Source: Arthrobacter sp. ISL-85 (GTDB lineage Bacteria; Actinomycetota; Actinomycetes; Actinomycetales; Micrococcaceae). From it: DNA of 64,000 nt. The first letter of the stretch is position 1. Each line of letters begins with the position of its first letter. Positions 16,920-25,246 of this stretch are shown piece by piece. The stretch lies in the NCBI RefSeq assembly GCF_018613675.1, contig NZ_JAGGPQ010000009.1, positions 1 to 64,000 on the forward strand, given 5' to 3'. The notes beneath the pieces were generated by a model. It was not told where the DNA came from. It saw nothing but the letters and a program-made list of their open reading frames with translations, and made no database searches. Position numbers and translations under genes: made by a program.

Positions 16920-17554
16920 GCAGGTCATTCTTCCAGGCCCCGGTCTTGCCCAAAGGTCGTGCCCTCTCCCCCCGCCGGAAATCGCCAGCTTAACGAAAGA
17001 TATGACGGCGGCTCGTGATTTGGCCTGGGGGAGCACCGCAGGGCCGGCGGCGAGTGGGTCCGTTCGGGATCGTGGACAACCCACGATCCGCCGCCGGTCA
17101 ACTCCTCCCCGGGCCTCCCTGCGTCCAGCCGCCCGACCAATCAGTGGACGGATCTATTGGCCATCGCCATTCAGGAGAACTGGCCGCCCGTGCGCAGAGG
17201 TTATTGGCCATGGACACTCGAGCGCGACGAATCAGCATAAGGAGGTTGACGTGCGGTTTTTCTCGGAGTAGACCACACTTCAGAGGCCATTGCCTTGGGA
17301 GACTTTCTCTCCTGGTACCTACAGGCGATGACCATCATGGTTGTCCTTGCCTTTACAGGAAATCCCGCGCGTGGAAGGGGTTACGCACTCCGCTTCACCC
17401 TCCCCTGACCACCTTCCGCGCCACTGATCGCGTTACCGGGGAGGTGATCATTAGGTCCCCCTGATCGCAGGTGGACCACATCCGTTTCCACCCGTTGAGC
17501 TTTAGCGGGATCTGAATACCAGAAGAAAAATAGAGGCCAGAGGAGGCCCTGATC
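16920..17554. other. 635-base region with a strong ribosome binding site but no long gene
   Basis: A near-perfect AAGGAGG at 17239-17245 is followed by GTG 17251 and a frame of only six codons (VRFFSE) ending at TAG 17269-17271. It may be a leader peptide or the start of a destroyed gene. The element ATTGGCCAT occurs twice upstream (near 17155 and 17204). Nothing else can be supported. Confidence 0.4.
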
Positions 17555-17860
17555 ATGTCTATCATTGTCGGCGTCAAGATTTTCGCAGATACAACCGCCT
17601 TCACGGCGGCACTGAACGAACGCGCGGAAGAGTTCGAAACGATCAGCGCGCGAGCTCAGGGGGCAGGCGCCATTCACCATAGGTTCGGTATCGGTGACGG
17701 GTTCGTCTTCGTCAACGACGAATGGGAATCCAAGGCCGCCTTCGACAAGTTTTTTAGCGACCCCGAACTGCAGGCGTTCATCGGTTCAGTCGGTGGTGAG
17801 GCCGACAAAACCCCCGAAATCATCGTCGGGGATTCAGTGGACTCCCCCGACCAGTTCTAA
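17555..17860 (+). CDS. ABM-like ferredoxin-fold protein, 101 aa
   Basis: The sequence MSIIVGVKIFADTTAFTAAL, then GAIHHRFGIGDGFVFVNDEW and KAAFDKFFSDPELQAFIGSV follows the beta-alpha-beta-beta-alpha order of the antibiotic biosynthesis monooxygenase (dimeric alpha-beta barrel) fold. The pattern W-E-x-x-x-A-F-x-x-F is typical. GAGGCC precedes the start weakly. Such proteins may be small cofactor-less oxygenases or structural domains only. No operon partner is close. Confidence 0.68.
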   Translation: MSIIVGVKIFADTTAFTAALNERAEEFETISARAQGAGAIHHRFGIGDGFVFVNDEWESKAAFDKFFSDPELQAFIGSVGGEADKTPEIIVGDSVDSPDQF

Positions 17861-18007
17861 CCTCCCTCAAGACTCGCCGACTCCTTCCAGTGAGGCCGGC
17901 CGGCACCATTGCCTTGGCTTGAGCCAGGTCGTGGACAGGGAGAACCACCCTGCTGGGTCGTGCACCCGTTTGATGAAGACCTGACCTTCCGGCCCAGATC
18001 CAGGAGC

Positions 18008-18817
18008 TCAAATGCAGGAGTAGTCGTAGTCGAAGCCGCCTGAGACGTACTGAGTGAGCGAGACTTTCCCGCCTCCGGTCAGCGGGGCCGAGGAGCACAT
18101 CCGCTTCGCCGAGGTCAAGGAACTGGCCCCCGCGAGCCAGCTCCTGGAGGTGTAGAGCGGGCTTGAGGAGGGAACGGTGCCTGCTATTTGTGACCACTGG
18201 CTGCTCGTGGAGTAGATTCCGGCCGTCGCACCGATGCTGGCGAAATAGGCCGTCATGCCTTCGAGGTCGGCTCGGTTCGCGGCCTTGTCGGCGGACCAGC
18301 TGTTGCCGGTCTCGGCGTCGAGCCACCAGAAATAGGAGGCAGGATTGCTTACGCCACGGCTGTTGGCGTCGTCGTACGCCTTGGCGTAGCCGTACATGTA
18401 CGAGCAGGCCGCCCCAAACGATCCGCTGTTGCATTGGCCGTAGGGGTTGGCCACCGTTGTTCCCGCATAGGTATTGCTGGTCGGCCACCAAGCCCCCGCG
18501 GACCCCGGATTAGCGGTGTTCACATAGAGCGCGACCTTCGGCTGCCCCGTCCCGCCGGTGGATGCACCAGCCCAGGACAGTTCGGTGGCAAGGCAGGGGT
18601 TGGTCGTGTTCGCAAGGCCGTTGTTGACGCCTACCACCCGAAAGGCTTGGCCTTTTGGCAGCGCTTTTCCACACTGCGGCCAAGAGACGTCGTTGCCGGG
18701 ACCCGCGCCTGTACCAGCTTCCGCTGGGACTGCATGAAGCACCAAAATCACGGCAAAAGCCGCTGCAAGCGGTAAGCGATACCGGAAGTTTCTTGATGTT
18801 CCGCGAACGGTTTTCAC
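18008..18817 (-). CDS. secreted protein with TIM-barrel-like domain, 269 aa
   Basis: The start GTG 18817 follows AAGGAGCG and gives a classical signal peptide (RLPLAAAFAVILVLHAVPAEAG, cut near AEA). The mature part contains NDVSWPQCGKALPKGQAF, then ALYVNTANPGS, SYFWWLDAETGNSWSADKAA and YFASIGATAGIYST. This matches a family of secreted actinobacterial proteins related to the GH25-like/DUF1906 barrel; the D-x-E of WLDAETGN fits the catalytic-site region of such enzymes. Enzyme activity is not established. Five cysteines in the mature part may form disulfides. Confidence 0.78.
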   Translation of the reverse strand: MKTVRGTSRNFRYRLPLAAAFAVILVLHAVPAEAGTGAGPGNDVSWPQCGKALPKGQAFRVVGVNNGLANTTNPCLATELSWAGASTGGTGQPKVALYVNTANPGSAGAWWPTSNTYAGTTVANPYGQCNSGSFGAACSYMYGYAKAYDDANSRGVSNPASYFWWLDAETGNSWSADKAANRADLEGMTAYFASIGATAGIYSTSSQWSQIAGTVPSSSPLYTSRSWLAGASSLTSAKRMCSSAPLTGGGKVSLTQYVSGGFDYDYSCI

Positions 18818-19232
18818 GTTGCGCTCCTTGGTCCAAGCAACTTTAGGGACCTGCATGGCCGTCGCCCGTGGCCCCGGTCAAGAGAGACGCGGTACGCCAA
18901 CGTCGTCCATGGCCGCACCGGCTGAAAGCCGCTTCTCCACGCGATTTCCCCGGCCGTTGGCCCCGCACAACTCTCCGTCCCTCAGCCTGTACTGCTCTTA
19001 CGCCACCGATGCCGGCCAGGACAGAGTATGGGCCTGTACCCGGGGTGCACCAAGCCGCGGCCTGGCTGGCGGAGCATGCGGGACCGCTGAGCTCAATGGC
19101 CGCGTCCTGAGCCGCTCGCCCATGACCCTGGTCCTGGAATCGGAGTTGATGCGCGCGGCAGTCATGGGCAAAGTCGGCCGGTGGCAGACCTTGGAGAATC
19201 TGGCCCCGCAGCTCTTCTCGAGCAATCCCCGT
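18818..19232. other. 415-base region without a supported gene
   Basis: This gap lies between the divergent secreted-protein gene and the Hsp20 remnant. Frames here are Arg/Pro-rich and without start signals. I considered a decayed GAF domain but could not show it. Confidence 0.35.
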
Positions 19233-19510
19233 TCACCGGGCTGGCCCTGTCCGCCGCTGTTCCGCTTGAGCTGCCATTAGCGCCGGTGCTGGGTCCGGTA
19301 TCTCCGGTGAGGTAGTGCCGGGCGTTTCGTCAGGCAGCGGACTGCGGATTTTGCGGACCCCGTCGGCGAGGTCGCCCTGATGTCGTTTTCGCTTACGGGT
19401 GTCGGCAGGCTGACGATGCGGGAGAAAGTTCCGTACCGGAACCCGGAGCGGTATCGCTCTTTATCTTTGTGTTCAGATTTTGCTCATGCCGGGCGTGGAG
19501 GATCCACACG
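19233..19510 (-). pseudogene. decayed hsp20 fragment
   Basis: Minus-strand translation gives SEHKDKERYRSGFRYGTFSR then IVSLPTPVSENDIRA, clearly related to the Hsp20 protein at 10.1-10.5 kb. The continuation (DGVRKIRSPLPDETPGTTSP) and the preceding VWILHARHEQ are each in a different frame. The start of the gene is missing. At least two frameshifts make it non-functional. Confidence 0.7.
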
Positions 19511-19638
19511 GTGGAAATGCTGGGCAGCTCGCCGGTGCGGAGTGCCCTGCGGCAGTTTGGGAGGTACGGCCGGTCGAAAAGCGCAGCTGACAGAATCCAT
19601 CTGTACCTGCCAGTGCTGCGCCTTTTTGGGTGGACCCG

Positions 19639-20277
19639 TCAGGACGGGGTCCGTTGAGCACCCCTCACTGTCTGCACCACCGCGGCGCCATTTCCCGCTT
19701 CGATCGCGTTAACAAGATTGGCGGCCAGGATGTGCAGCTTGGTGTTGGTGTGTTGGCTTTGCCCGGTCAGGATGCCGAAGGCTGTTTCACCGCTGACCGA
19801 GAGCAGGGCCATGATGATGCCTTTGGCCTGTTCGATGACGGCCATGTGGCCGAGTGCCCCGTGGATCGCGTCTTCGGCCGTCTGGCGCGTCTCCTCGTGC
19901 ATGCTGCGGGTCAGGTCGACCATGAAGCCTGTCGCTGTTTCGACCCGGCCGTGTTCGCCGGGTGCGGCGTTGAAGGATGAGAACACCTGCCGTTGCCGTC
20001 CCCGGGTGTCGATCACCCGGTGCAGCAAGGCAAGCTGGCCGTCTTTTTCCGCCAGCTTTTTCAGGAGCCGCTGAAGCGGTTCCCGGTCCTCGGGGTGTTG
20101 ATGGGCCAGCATGAGCTTCACAGTGGGCACGATCTGGTGGCGGCGGAAGCCGTGGATTTCGTACACTCCTTCGGTCCAGTCCATACGGCCCGATCCGAAG
20201 TGTAAATCAAACGTGCCAGACGGGCATGCACCGTGAGCGACCAATGGGAAAAGGTACGTGTCGAACTCTGACGTCAT
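19639..20277 (-). CDS. PAS-ANTAR response regulator-like protein, 212 aa
   Basis: Residues about 25-125 are a PAS domain (SGRMDWTEGVYEIHGFRRHQ, AHQHPEDREPL, RVIDTRGRQRQVFSSF). Residues about 140-200 are an ANTAR RNA-binding domain (MAVIEQAKGIIMALLSVSGE, then LTGQSQHTNTKLHILAANLV). ANTAR proteins bind paired hairpins in mRNA leaders and prevent termination. The start MTSEFDTYLF was chosen for the AGGCAGGGGAG upstream. The signal sensed by the PAS domain is unknown. It stands alone. Confidence 0.88.
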   Translation of the reverse strand: MTSEFDTYLFPLVAHGACPSGTFDLHFGSGRMDWTEGVYEIHGFRRHQIVPTVKLMLAHQHPEDREPLQRLLKKLAEKDGQLALLHRVIDTRGRQRQVFSSFNAAPGEHGRVETATGFMVDLTRSMHEETRQTAEDAIHGALGHMAVIEQAKGIIMALLSVSGETAFGILTGQSQHTNTKLHILAANLVNAIEAGNGAAVVQTVRGAQRTPS

Positions 20278-20550
20278 CAGTACTCCCCTGCCTTCCGGTA
20301 CCCCTCCGACGGGCCAAGCATCTACCTGTCGGATGCGCTTGGCATCCATTATGTGCGAACCCTTGTGCGGTGACGAGGTGCGAGCCGGAACAGGCGTTCA
20401 GATACCCTGGGAGCTCTCTTCGGCCATCCGGAGCAGGAAGAACGCCGTCGTAACAAAAACCGGGTCCACCGCCAGGAGGACCGCGCCTTTGGGCTTCACT
20501 GGATCCCCAGCCTCACCGGTAATGCATGAAGTATCCGAAGCTTGAATAGC

Positions 20551-20580
20551 TTGACGGAACCTATCTTATCGGCTCTTGGT
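20551..20580 (+). repeat. dispersed repeat, partial copy R2
   Basis: Only the left part is kept: a TTGACGGAAC segment, then TATCGGCTCTT. The GC-rich right part is absent. It has the same orientation as the other copies and lies at the 3' end of a short ORF-3-like remnant. Confidence 0.6.
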
Positions 20581-20656
20581 GGCAGTGACCGTCCAGCGCC
20601 GCGTTCACGAGGGAGTTGTTCAGGAAGGCAGGATCGAACGGTGCATCCGAGCGTGA
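20561..20656 (-). pseudogene. 3' remnant of a pRiA4b ORF-3-like gene
   Basis: About 31 codons read SDAPFDPAFLNNSLVNAALD then GHCHQEPIR before a TAG. This corresponds to the C-terminal GSDEPFDPVFLDIP region of the gene at 16.2-16.9 kb. Nothing upstream aligns, so the rest of the gene is lost. Confidence 0.6.
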
Positions 20657-20683
20657 ATGTTCTCAATTCATGTAGGGGGCTGA

Positions 20684-21766
20684 CTATGCCCACTGTTCTA
20701 GATAGGTCGTGACAGTGGGAGCGCCCTTGGCGAGGGCTGTGCGGTAATCCAGCGCTTTATCCTTCTGGAGCCGGCCAAGGATTAATACAGGGTGCACGCC
20801 GATTCTTGTCGCGTTTGAGTCGATCCAGCCTTTGCGAACAGCAGGCGGAGGCTTTGGTAGGCCTCCTGGGATCTGCCATGCGCCGGCTTTCTCATCTGCA
20901 GCTTTTTCCGACGGTTTGTCGTCGGATGAGTCTTCATCGATCACGAGTCTGTCTGAGGAGACGTGTCCCAGGATGATGTGTGCCACCTCGTGGAGCAGGG
21001 TGAATAGAACCATGTCCAGGCGTCTGCCCCGCCCGGACAAGGCGATTACTGGCTGGTCGGCGTCTCCGTCCAAGAGGAATGAGGCTCCGTTGAGTTTGCT
21101 GCCGGGGAAGGCTTCTACGTACACGAGACGGACGCCGACGGCGGCGAACTTGGCCGGAAGTGTTGAGAATGCCGATGGGTCGGCAAGTAGCCGTGACAGC
21201 TGCCCGGCAAGTTGCTCAAGCCCGGCCGGGTCAAAGGCGGAGACACTAATTTTTTGAGCATGCTTTCGCGCGCACGCGAGCCATGCTTTTTGTGTAGGTG
21301 TGGGTTCTTCGTCGCCGTTGGAACGACGTGCGGCGGCAAGGAATCGGGGTGTGTCCTCGATATCGGAGATTTGGAACAGCTCCACTAACTCGGCTGCCTG
21401 ATCCGCTAAGGTGCGCCCGGTCAGCAGGCCACGTTTACGCATCAGGGACACTGGTGCGAGTTCATTCATCCGAGCCCGCAGCCGCACGTCATCCAGTTCC
21501 TGACGGATGGTGTCGCTCTGCGACTGGTTCCACAGGAGATAAGCGTTCTGCAGGTTCAGCCAGTACTCCGGACCGGTGCCGAGCGCGGCACCGATCTGGG
21601 CGGCGGATTCCCTGGTGATCTCCTTCTTGCCGGAGATTATTTCCGAAACAAACTGCGCCGGGCGACCCAGGATCTGCGCGAAATCATTCTGAGACCAATG
21701 GCGCGCTTCGAGCTCCTCGGTAAGAAAATCTCCCGGAGGAAAAGCTTCAGCCAGCTCGGTAGCCAT
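20684..21766 (-). CDS. HigA-type antitoxin fused to ImmA/IrrE metallopeptidase, 360 aa
   Basis: The N-terminal 95 residues are a HigA-family HTH: FLTEELEARHWSQNDFAQIL, GRPAQFVSEIISGKKEITRE and GTGPEYWLNLQNAY. The C-terminal domain carries the zinc-peptidase motif HEVAHIILGH (HExxH) and the downstream EKAADEKAGAW in which a Glu completes the site. Such fusions act as regulators whose peptidase can cleave a repressor or partner. ATG 21766 follows AAGGAGTG. A HigB-like remnant is just upstream on the same strand, and a ThiF-like gene starts divergently. Confidence 0.88.
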   Translation of the reverse strand: MATELAEAFPPGDFLTEELEARHWSQNDFAQILGRPAQFVSEIISGKKEITRESAAQIGAALGTGPEYWLNLQNAYLLWNQSQSDTIRQELDDVRLRARMNELAPVSLMRKRGLLTGRTLADQAAELVELFQISDIEDTPRFLAAARRSNGDEEPTPTQKAWLACARKHAQKISVSAFDPAGLEQLAGQLSRLLADPSAFSTLPAKFAAVGVRLVYVEAFPGSKLNGASFLLDGDADQPVIALSGRGRRLDMVLFTLLHEVAHIILGHVSSDRLVIDEDSSDDKPSEKAADEKAGAWQIPGGLPKPPPAVRKGWIDSNATRIGVHPVLILGRLQKDKALDYRTALAKGAPTVTTYLEQWA

Positions 21767-22898
21767 GGGTATCACTCCTTCAGTGGTAATCAACAGCTTC
21801 AACAACGATCGCGACCCGTCCATCGTCGGACGTTTCGAACCTGAGAATCAGTCGATATTGCAGGTCAATCCGGATCGACCAGGTCCCAGAACGGTCACGA
21901 CCATCACCGATGTCGTTGGAGACCACACCATCTGGTTCGCCGGCGAAGAACCACGGGACGAGCGCGGCACCGCACTCGGCGGGGCTATTGTTCCTCCCCG
22001 CGGCATCGGCGGGGACGAATCAGTGAGCTATATGCATTCATTCAAACCGCCTAGCGGAAGCTACCCGGGCCTGTACGAGAAGATCTGTACCTACGCACGC
22101 ATCCTCAGCAGCGCCGCGGAGCAGCTGGACCCTACCGTGACCGCAACCCCGGGGGCCGCCTTCCAGGAAGTCGAAGACGGCCTTCCCTTCGTCTACCGGG
22201 ACACCAACACCACCCGGGCCGGGCTGACTGCGCTCAACAACGTCTTCCGCGGTCACACGATTGCCATTGTCGGGGTCGGCGGCACCGGCAGCTACATTCT
22301 CGACCAAGTCGCGAAGACCTGGGTTGACCGGATCATCCTGGTCGACGGGGACGAGTTCGAAAACCACAACGCGTTCCGCGCGCCGGGTGCTGCCGCGCAT
22401 GCAACCCTCCAGACCAAGCCGAACAAGGCTCAGTACTTCGCGGCCGAATACTCCCGCATGCATACCGGGATCACGGCATACGCGGATAGCCTGCGGTCCG
22501 ACAACCTCCACCTCATCGAGGACGCGGACTTCGTGTTCCTTGCAGCCGCCGACGCCCAGGAGCGTCCCCGGATCATGACGTGGCTCCAGGAACGGGGCGT
22601 CCCGTTCATCGACGTCGGGCTTGGGCTCAGCCAAGAAGAGGCGGGGCTGACCGGTTTGCTGAAAACCACGGCGTACTTTCCCGGCAACGGGTTGGTCCCG
22701 CCAGCGCTGCCCGCCGCACCGCCCGACGTGGATGACTACAGCAGCAACATCCAAGTCGCGGACCTGAACGCCTTGAACGCGCTCATGGCCGTCATTACCT
22801 GGAAACGCTACTTGGGGTACTACGCCTCCCACACGCACGCCTCGGAGATCGTGTACAAGCTCTATCTCAACGAAATACGAAACGGCGGCCCTGCGTGA
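21765..22898 (+). CDS. ThiF/E1-like adenylyltransferase, probably 5'-truncated
   Basis: The adenylation core is clear from residue about 165: IAIVGVGGTGSYILDQVAKT (GxGGxG nucleotide loop), ILVDGDEFENHNAFRAPGA, DADFVFLAAADAQERPRIM and VPFIDVGLGL. Residues about 53-160 (HTIWFAGEEPRDERG, PSGSYPGLYEKICTYARIL) match the region that precedes the ThiF domain in homologues paired with DUF6527. The first 50 residues instead lie antisense to a HigB-like sequence, so the normal N-terminus seems lost. ATG 21765 has no plus-strand ribosome binding site. The only cysteine is in KICTYAR, so a standard E1 thioester is unlikely. Confidence 0.75.
   Translation: MGITPSVVINSFNNDRDPSIVGRFEPENQSILQVNPDRPGPRTVTTITDVVGDHTIWFAGEEPRDERGTALGGAIVPPRGIGGDESVSYMHSFKPPSGSYPGLYEKICTYARILSSAAEQLDPTVTATPGAAFQEVEDGLPFVYRDTNTTRAGLTALNNVFRGHTIAIVGVGGTGSYILDQVAKTWVDRIILVDGDEFENHNAFRAPGAAAHATLQTKPNKAQYFAAEYSRMHTGITAYADSLRSDNLHLIEDADFVFLAAADAQERPRIMTWLQERGVPFIDVGLGLSQEEAGLTGLLKTTAYFPGNGLVPPALPAAPPDVDDYSSNIQVADLNALNALMAVITWKRYLGYYASHTHASEIVYKLYLNEIRNGGPA
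21780..21910 (-). pseudogene. HigB/RelE-type toxin remnant
   Basis: The minus strand reads SGTWSIRIDLQYRLILRFET then VAIVVEAVDYH and a TGA at 21780-21782. This fits the HigB C-terminus (W-S-I-R-I-x-x-Q-Y-R...V-D-Y-H). It ends 13 bases before the HigA-like start, the normal higBA spacing. The N-terminal half is absent; sequence upstream is the ThiF-like gene on the other strand. A module junction therefore lies near 21.9 kb. Confidence 0.65.
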
Positions 22899-23284
22899 CC
22901 GGCGCCCATTACTACAGCGCTTCATTCGTCGACTCGTTCCCCAGGCACCTGGAATCCGGAGTCCTCTACATTTCAACAAAGTACTCGACCGCCAGCCATT
23001 CATGCGCCTGCGGGTGCGGGAACGAAGTTGTAACCAAGCTCTCCGCTGCCAAATGGCGGATCGTCTATGACGGGCAGATATCGCTCAAACCTTCAGTTGG
23101 AGCAGTCGCGTTGCCTTGCAATTCCCACTACTACATCACCCGCGGTGAAGTGGAATGGCACCGCAAGCTGACCCGCAAGGAAACCGTGCTGGCACGTGAG
23201 GCTGACCGTCGTTCCATGGAAGAACATCGCGGGACTCCTCGTCCAGTTTGGATCACGCGCGTATGGCGGAAACTATTCCGCTGA
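22895..23284 (+). CDS. DUF6527 family protein, 129 aa
   Basis: The start GTG 22895 overlaps the ThiF-like stop codon (GTGA), so the two are co-translated. The protein has the metal-binding pattern SHSCACGCGNEVVTKL and PCNSHYYITRGEVEWHR, that is a C-x-C-x-C cluster followed by C-x-S-H-Y. This is the DUF6527 signature, a small zinc-ribbon-like family repeatedly found beside ThiF/E1 and ubiquitin-like genes in bacteria. The C-terminal 30 residues are basic. No ubiquitin-like, E2 or JAB gene is visible next to it here. Confidence 0.85.
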   Translation: MTGAHYYSASFVDSFPRHLESGVLYISTKYSTASHSCACGCGNEVVTKLSAAKWRIVYDGQISLKPSVGAVALPCNSHYYITRGEVEWHRKLTRKETVLAREADRRSMEEHRGTPRPVWITRVWRKLFR

Positions 23285-23307
23285 TCGACGCCGCCCGCAC
23301 CGAATTC

Positions 23308-23326
23308 ATCCGAAGGTCCTTCGGAT
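23308..23326. repeat. 19-base perfect palindrome after the DUF6527 gene
   Basis: ATCCGAAGG and CCTTCGGAT flank a single T. It begins 24 bases after the DUF6527 stop codon. It may help end transcription of the ThiF-DUF6527 pair, although no T-run follows. Confidence 0.5.
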
Positions 23327-23381
23327 CCGGACCAACCTCAATTCAGTGCCAACGGCATCTACACTGACTTGTAATAGTCCC

Positions 23382-23423
23382 CTGACGATGCAGCCCCCGA
23401 AATTCGGGGGCTGCATCCGTCAG
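23382..23423. terminator. long hairpin downstream of the ThiF-DUF6527 pair
   Basis: Two 15-base arms, GATGCAGCCCCCGAA and its exact complement, are separated by one base. CTGAC and GTCAG extend the stem further with one bulged base. This is the strongest inverted repeat in the window. It lies about 100 bases after the DUF6527 gene and could be a terminator or the end of a mobile unit. The remainder of the gap to 23590 holds no gene that I can support. Confidence 0.55.
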
Positions 23424-23590
23424 ATCAGCCACGTCTCAAGCAGCTGGTCTCCCTCGTTTCGGTTGCGGAATCTCATTGCCGTCCTGTACGTCGGTGACTT
23501 AGACGCGGGACCTGTCGCGGACAAGTGGATGATTAGGACGATCACGGCCCCCAAAGTCTGTCAGGGTCGTTACCTCCGGCTACTCCCCTA

Positions 23591-23650
23591 GTTGACGAAA
23601 TCACAAATATCGGCTCTTGAATTTCGCCCGGGGAGGGGCCCCGGAAGGGG
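23591..23650 (+). repeat. dispersed 60-bp repeat, copy R3
   Basis: TATCGGCTCTT starts at 23607, and the GC-rich part (CCCGGGGAGGGGCCCCGG, then AAGGGG) follows. About 100 bases further right resemble the decayed 3' end of an ORF-3-like gene on the minus strand (FQLHTGS compared with IQLAPGL in the copy at 48.5 kb). It marks the left border of the galacturonate gene cluster. Confidence 0.7.
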
Positions 23651-23756
23651 TTTCACCCGGATATCATGCCGGGGCTTTTCCCTGGCTATGCGTGGGCCCG
23701 AAGTGGGCGCCCGGGGCCCGTTTCATCGCGGGAGCCCGTGTGCAGTTGAAAGGACC

Positions 23757-25199
23757 TCATGCAAGGAGTTCTTGCAGTGCGCCGGCCATCCCTCTTTCTA
23801 GGATGAGTTCGACGGCATGCGAAGTTTCTGTTGATAGCCGTGTGACCGCTGCCGCATTCATTGTGGCAGGCATTGGAAGACACTCGATCACACCCGTGAT
23901 CCAGCCCGGAAGGTCCTCAGGGTCAAATGTCTTGCAAAGCAATTTCACGGCACTTTGGTCGTCGCGGGGCTCAAACCGGGAATTTTCGGACCGGCCGCTG
24001 TACAGCACGAGGAGGGCGGCCAGCGACAGGACTGTCAGCGGCGCTTGGGCATGCACGGACCACCGTTCCAGGATGACGGGGAGGTTGCGCGTCGTCCATT
24101 TCGCGAGTGCGTTGAGCGCGATATCTTCGAGTCGGTGTTGCAGGAACGGGTTGTGGAAACGTTCGAGAATTTGGTGGGCGAAGGCTTCCAACTCCTTACG
24201 ATCGCCTTCTAGAGTGGGCAAGACTTCGTCGGCCACCAGGCGGTTGATCAAGGCCTCTACTTGTGGATTGTCGAAAGCTTCCCGAACGGTCTCACAACGG
24301 AGATGGAGCGCGATAGCTGACATCGCCGTGTGGGAGCCGTTGAGTATCCGCACTTTCTTAAGCCGGAAGGGACGAATATCGTCCATGAACTGCACGTTCA
24401 GACCGGCCTTGTCCAGCGGCAACACTTCGCGGATCGCGGGGTCGCCCCCGATCGCCCAGACATAGTACTGCTCGGCCTTGACCACGAGCCCATCGGCGAA
24501 GCCGATTTCCGCTTGAACGGCTTCAATCTCCTGCTGCGGAAATCCGGGAACGATACGGTCCACGAGTGTGTCGTAGAAGTGACAGGCGGTCCGCACCCAT
24601 TCGTCGAATTCGGGCCCGAGGTCATTGTCGGCTGCGTGGCGCAGCACGTATTGGCGCAGCGTCGAGCCGTTGTCCTCGATGAGCTCGCAGCACAGGAAAG
24701 ACAGCCCTGCTGCCGGGTCGCCACCGAAGTGCTCGTACCGCCGGTGCAGGAGGGCGGTGACCTTGGCGGGGAAGGACCGCGGGGGACGGGCGGTGAGGTC
24801 GTCGCCGGACACGAACTCGATGCCGGCCTCGGTCGTGTTCGAGACGATGATGCGCAGGTCGGGGCTGATGACCAGCCGATCGTATTCCTCGAACTGGCGG
24901 TGCGCGCTGAGCACCGAGCGCACAGAGGTGACCAGGTCTACCTCCTTGACGGGGCGGCCGTCCTTGATGCCCTCGAGGTAGACGTGGAAGAGGCCGTCCT
25001 GTTCCGAGAGCTGTTGCAGGGCCCGAGAGGGGCGGTCCGTGGCCTGGACGACGGCCACGCCGTCGTGGGTCACTCCGGTCTCGTTCGCCAGGGTGATCAT
25101 CCAGTCGACAAAGGCACGAAGGAAGTTCCCGGCACCGAACTGCAGGATGGTGATTGGGAGCTCGGGCCTCGGGGCCGTGGTCGCGTCCAGTTTCTTCAT
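23757..25199 (-). CDS. uxaB: tagaturonate reductase (altronate oxidoreductase), 480 aa
   Basis: This is a long-chain polyol dehydrogenase. ITILQFGAGNFLRAFVDWMI is the nucleotide-binding start typical of UxaB, followed by VVQATDRPSRALQQL, SFLCCELIEDNGSTLRQYVL and the catalytic-region motif KKVRILNGSHTAMS. It reduces D-tagaturonate to D-altronate with NADH in galacturonate breakdown. The start MKKLDATTAP follows GAGGACTTG. It lies 47 bases after uxaA on the same strand and is probably in its operon, with the rest of the pathway divergently encoded. Confidence 0.92.
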   Translation of the reverse strand: MKKLDATTAPRPELPITILQFGAGNFLRAFVDWMITLANETGVTHDGVAVVQATDRPSRALQQLSEQDGLFHVYLEGIKDGRPVKEVDLVTSVRSVLSAHRQFEEYDRLVISPDLRIIVSNTTEAGIEFVSGDDLTARPPRSFPAKVTALLHRRYEHFGGDPAAGLSFLCCELIEDNGSTLRQYVLRHAADNDLGPEFDEWVRTACHFYDTLVDRIVPGFPQQEIEAVQAEIGFADGLVVKAEQYYVWAIGGDPAIREVLPLDKAGLNVQFMDDIRPFRLKKVRILNGSHTAMSAIALHLRCETVREAFDNPQVEALINRLVADEVLPTLEGDRKELEAFAHQILERFHNPFLQHRLEDIALNALAKWTTRNLPVILERWSVHAQAPLTVLSLAALLVLYSGRSENSRFEPRDDQSAVKLLCKTFDPEDLPGWITGVIECLPMPATMNAAAVTRLSTETSHAVELILERGMAGALQELLA

Positions 25200-25246
25200 G
25201 ACAAGTCCTCGTTGGTCTGGGGTTTCGTCGTGTGTACCGGCGCCGG

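Noticed and set aside
18819..19280. 154-codon plus-strand frame as a gene, or as a decayed GAF domain
   Set aside because: It has no ribosome binding site, Arg/Pro-rich composition, and the last part overlaps the hsp20 remnant on the other strand.
22038..23003. 321-codon minus-strand frame
   Set aside because: Antisense to the ThiF-like gene, whose nucleotide loop and co-translated DUF6527 partner are convincing.
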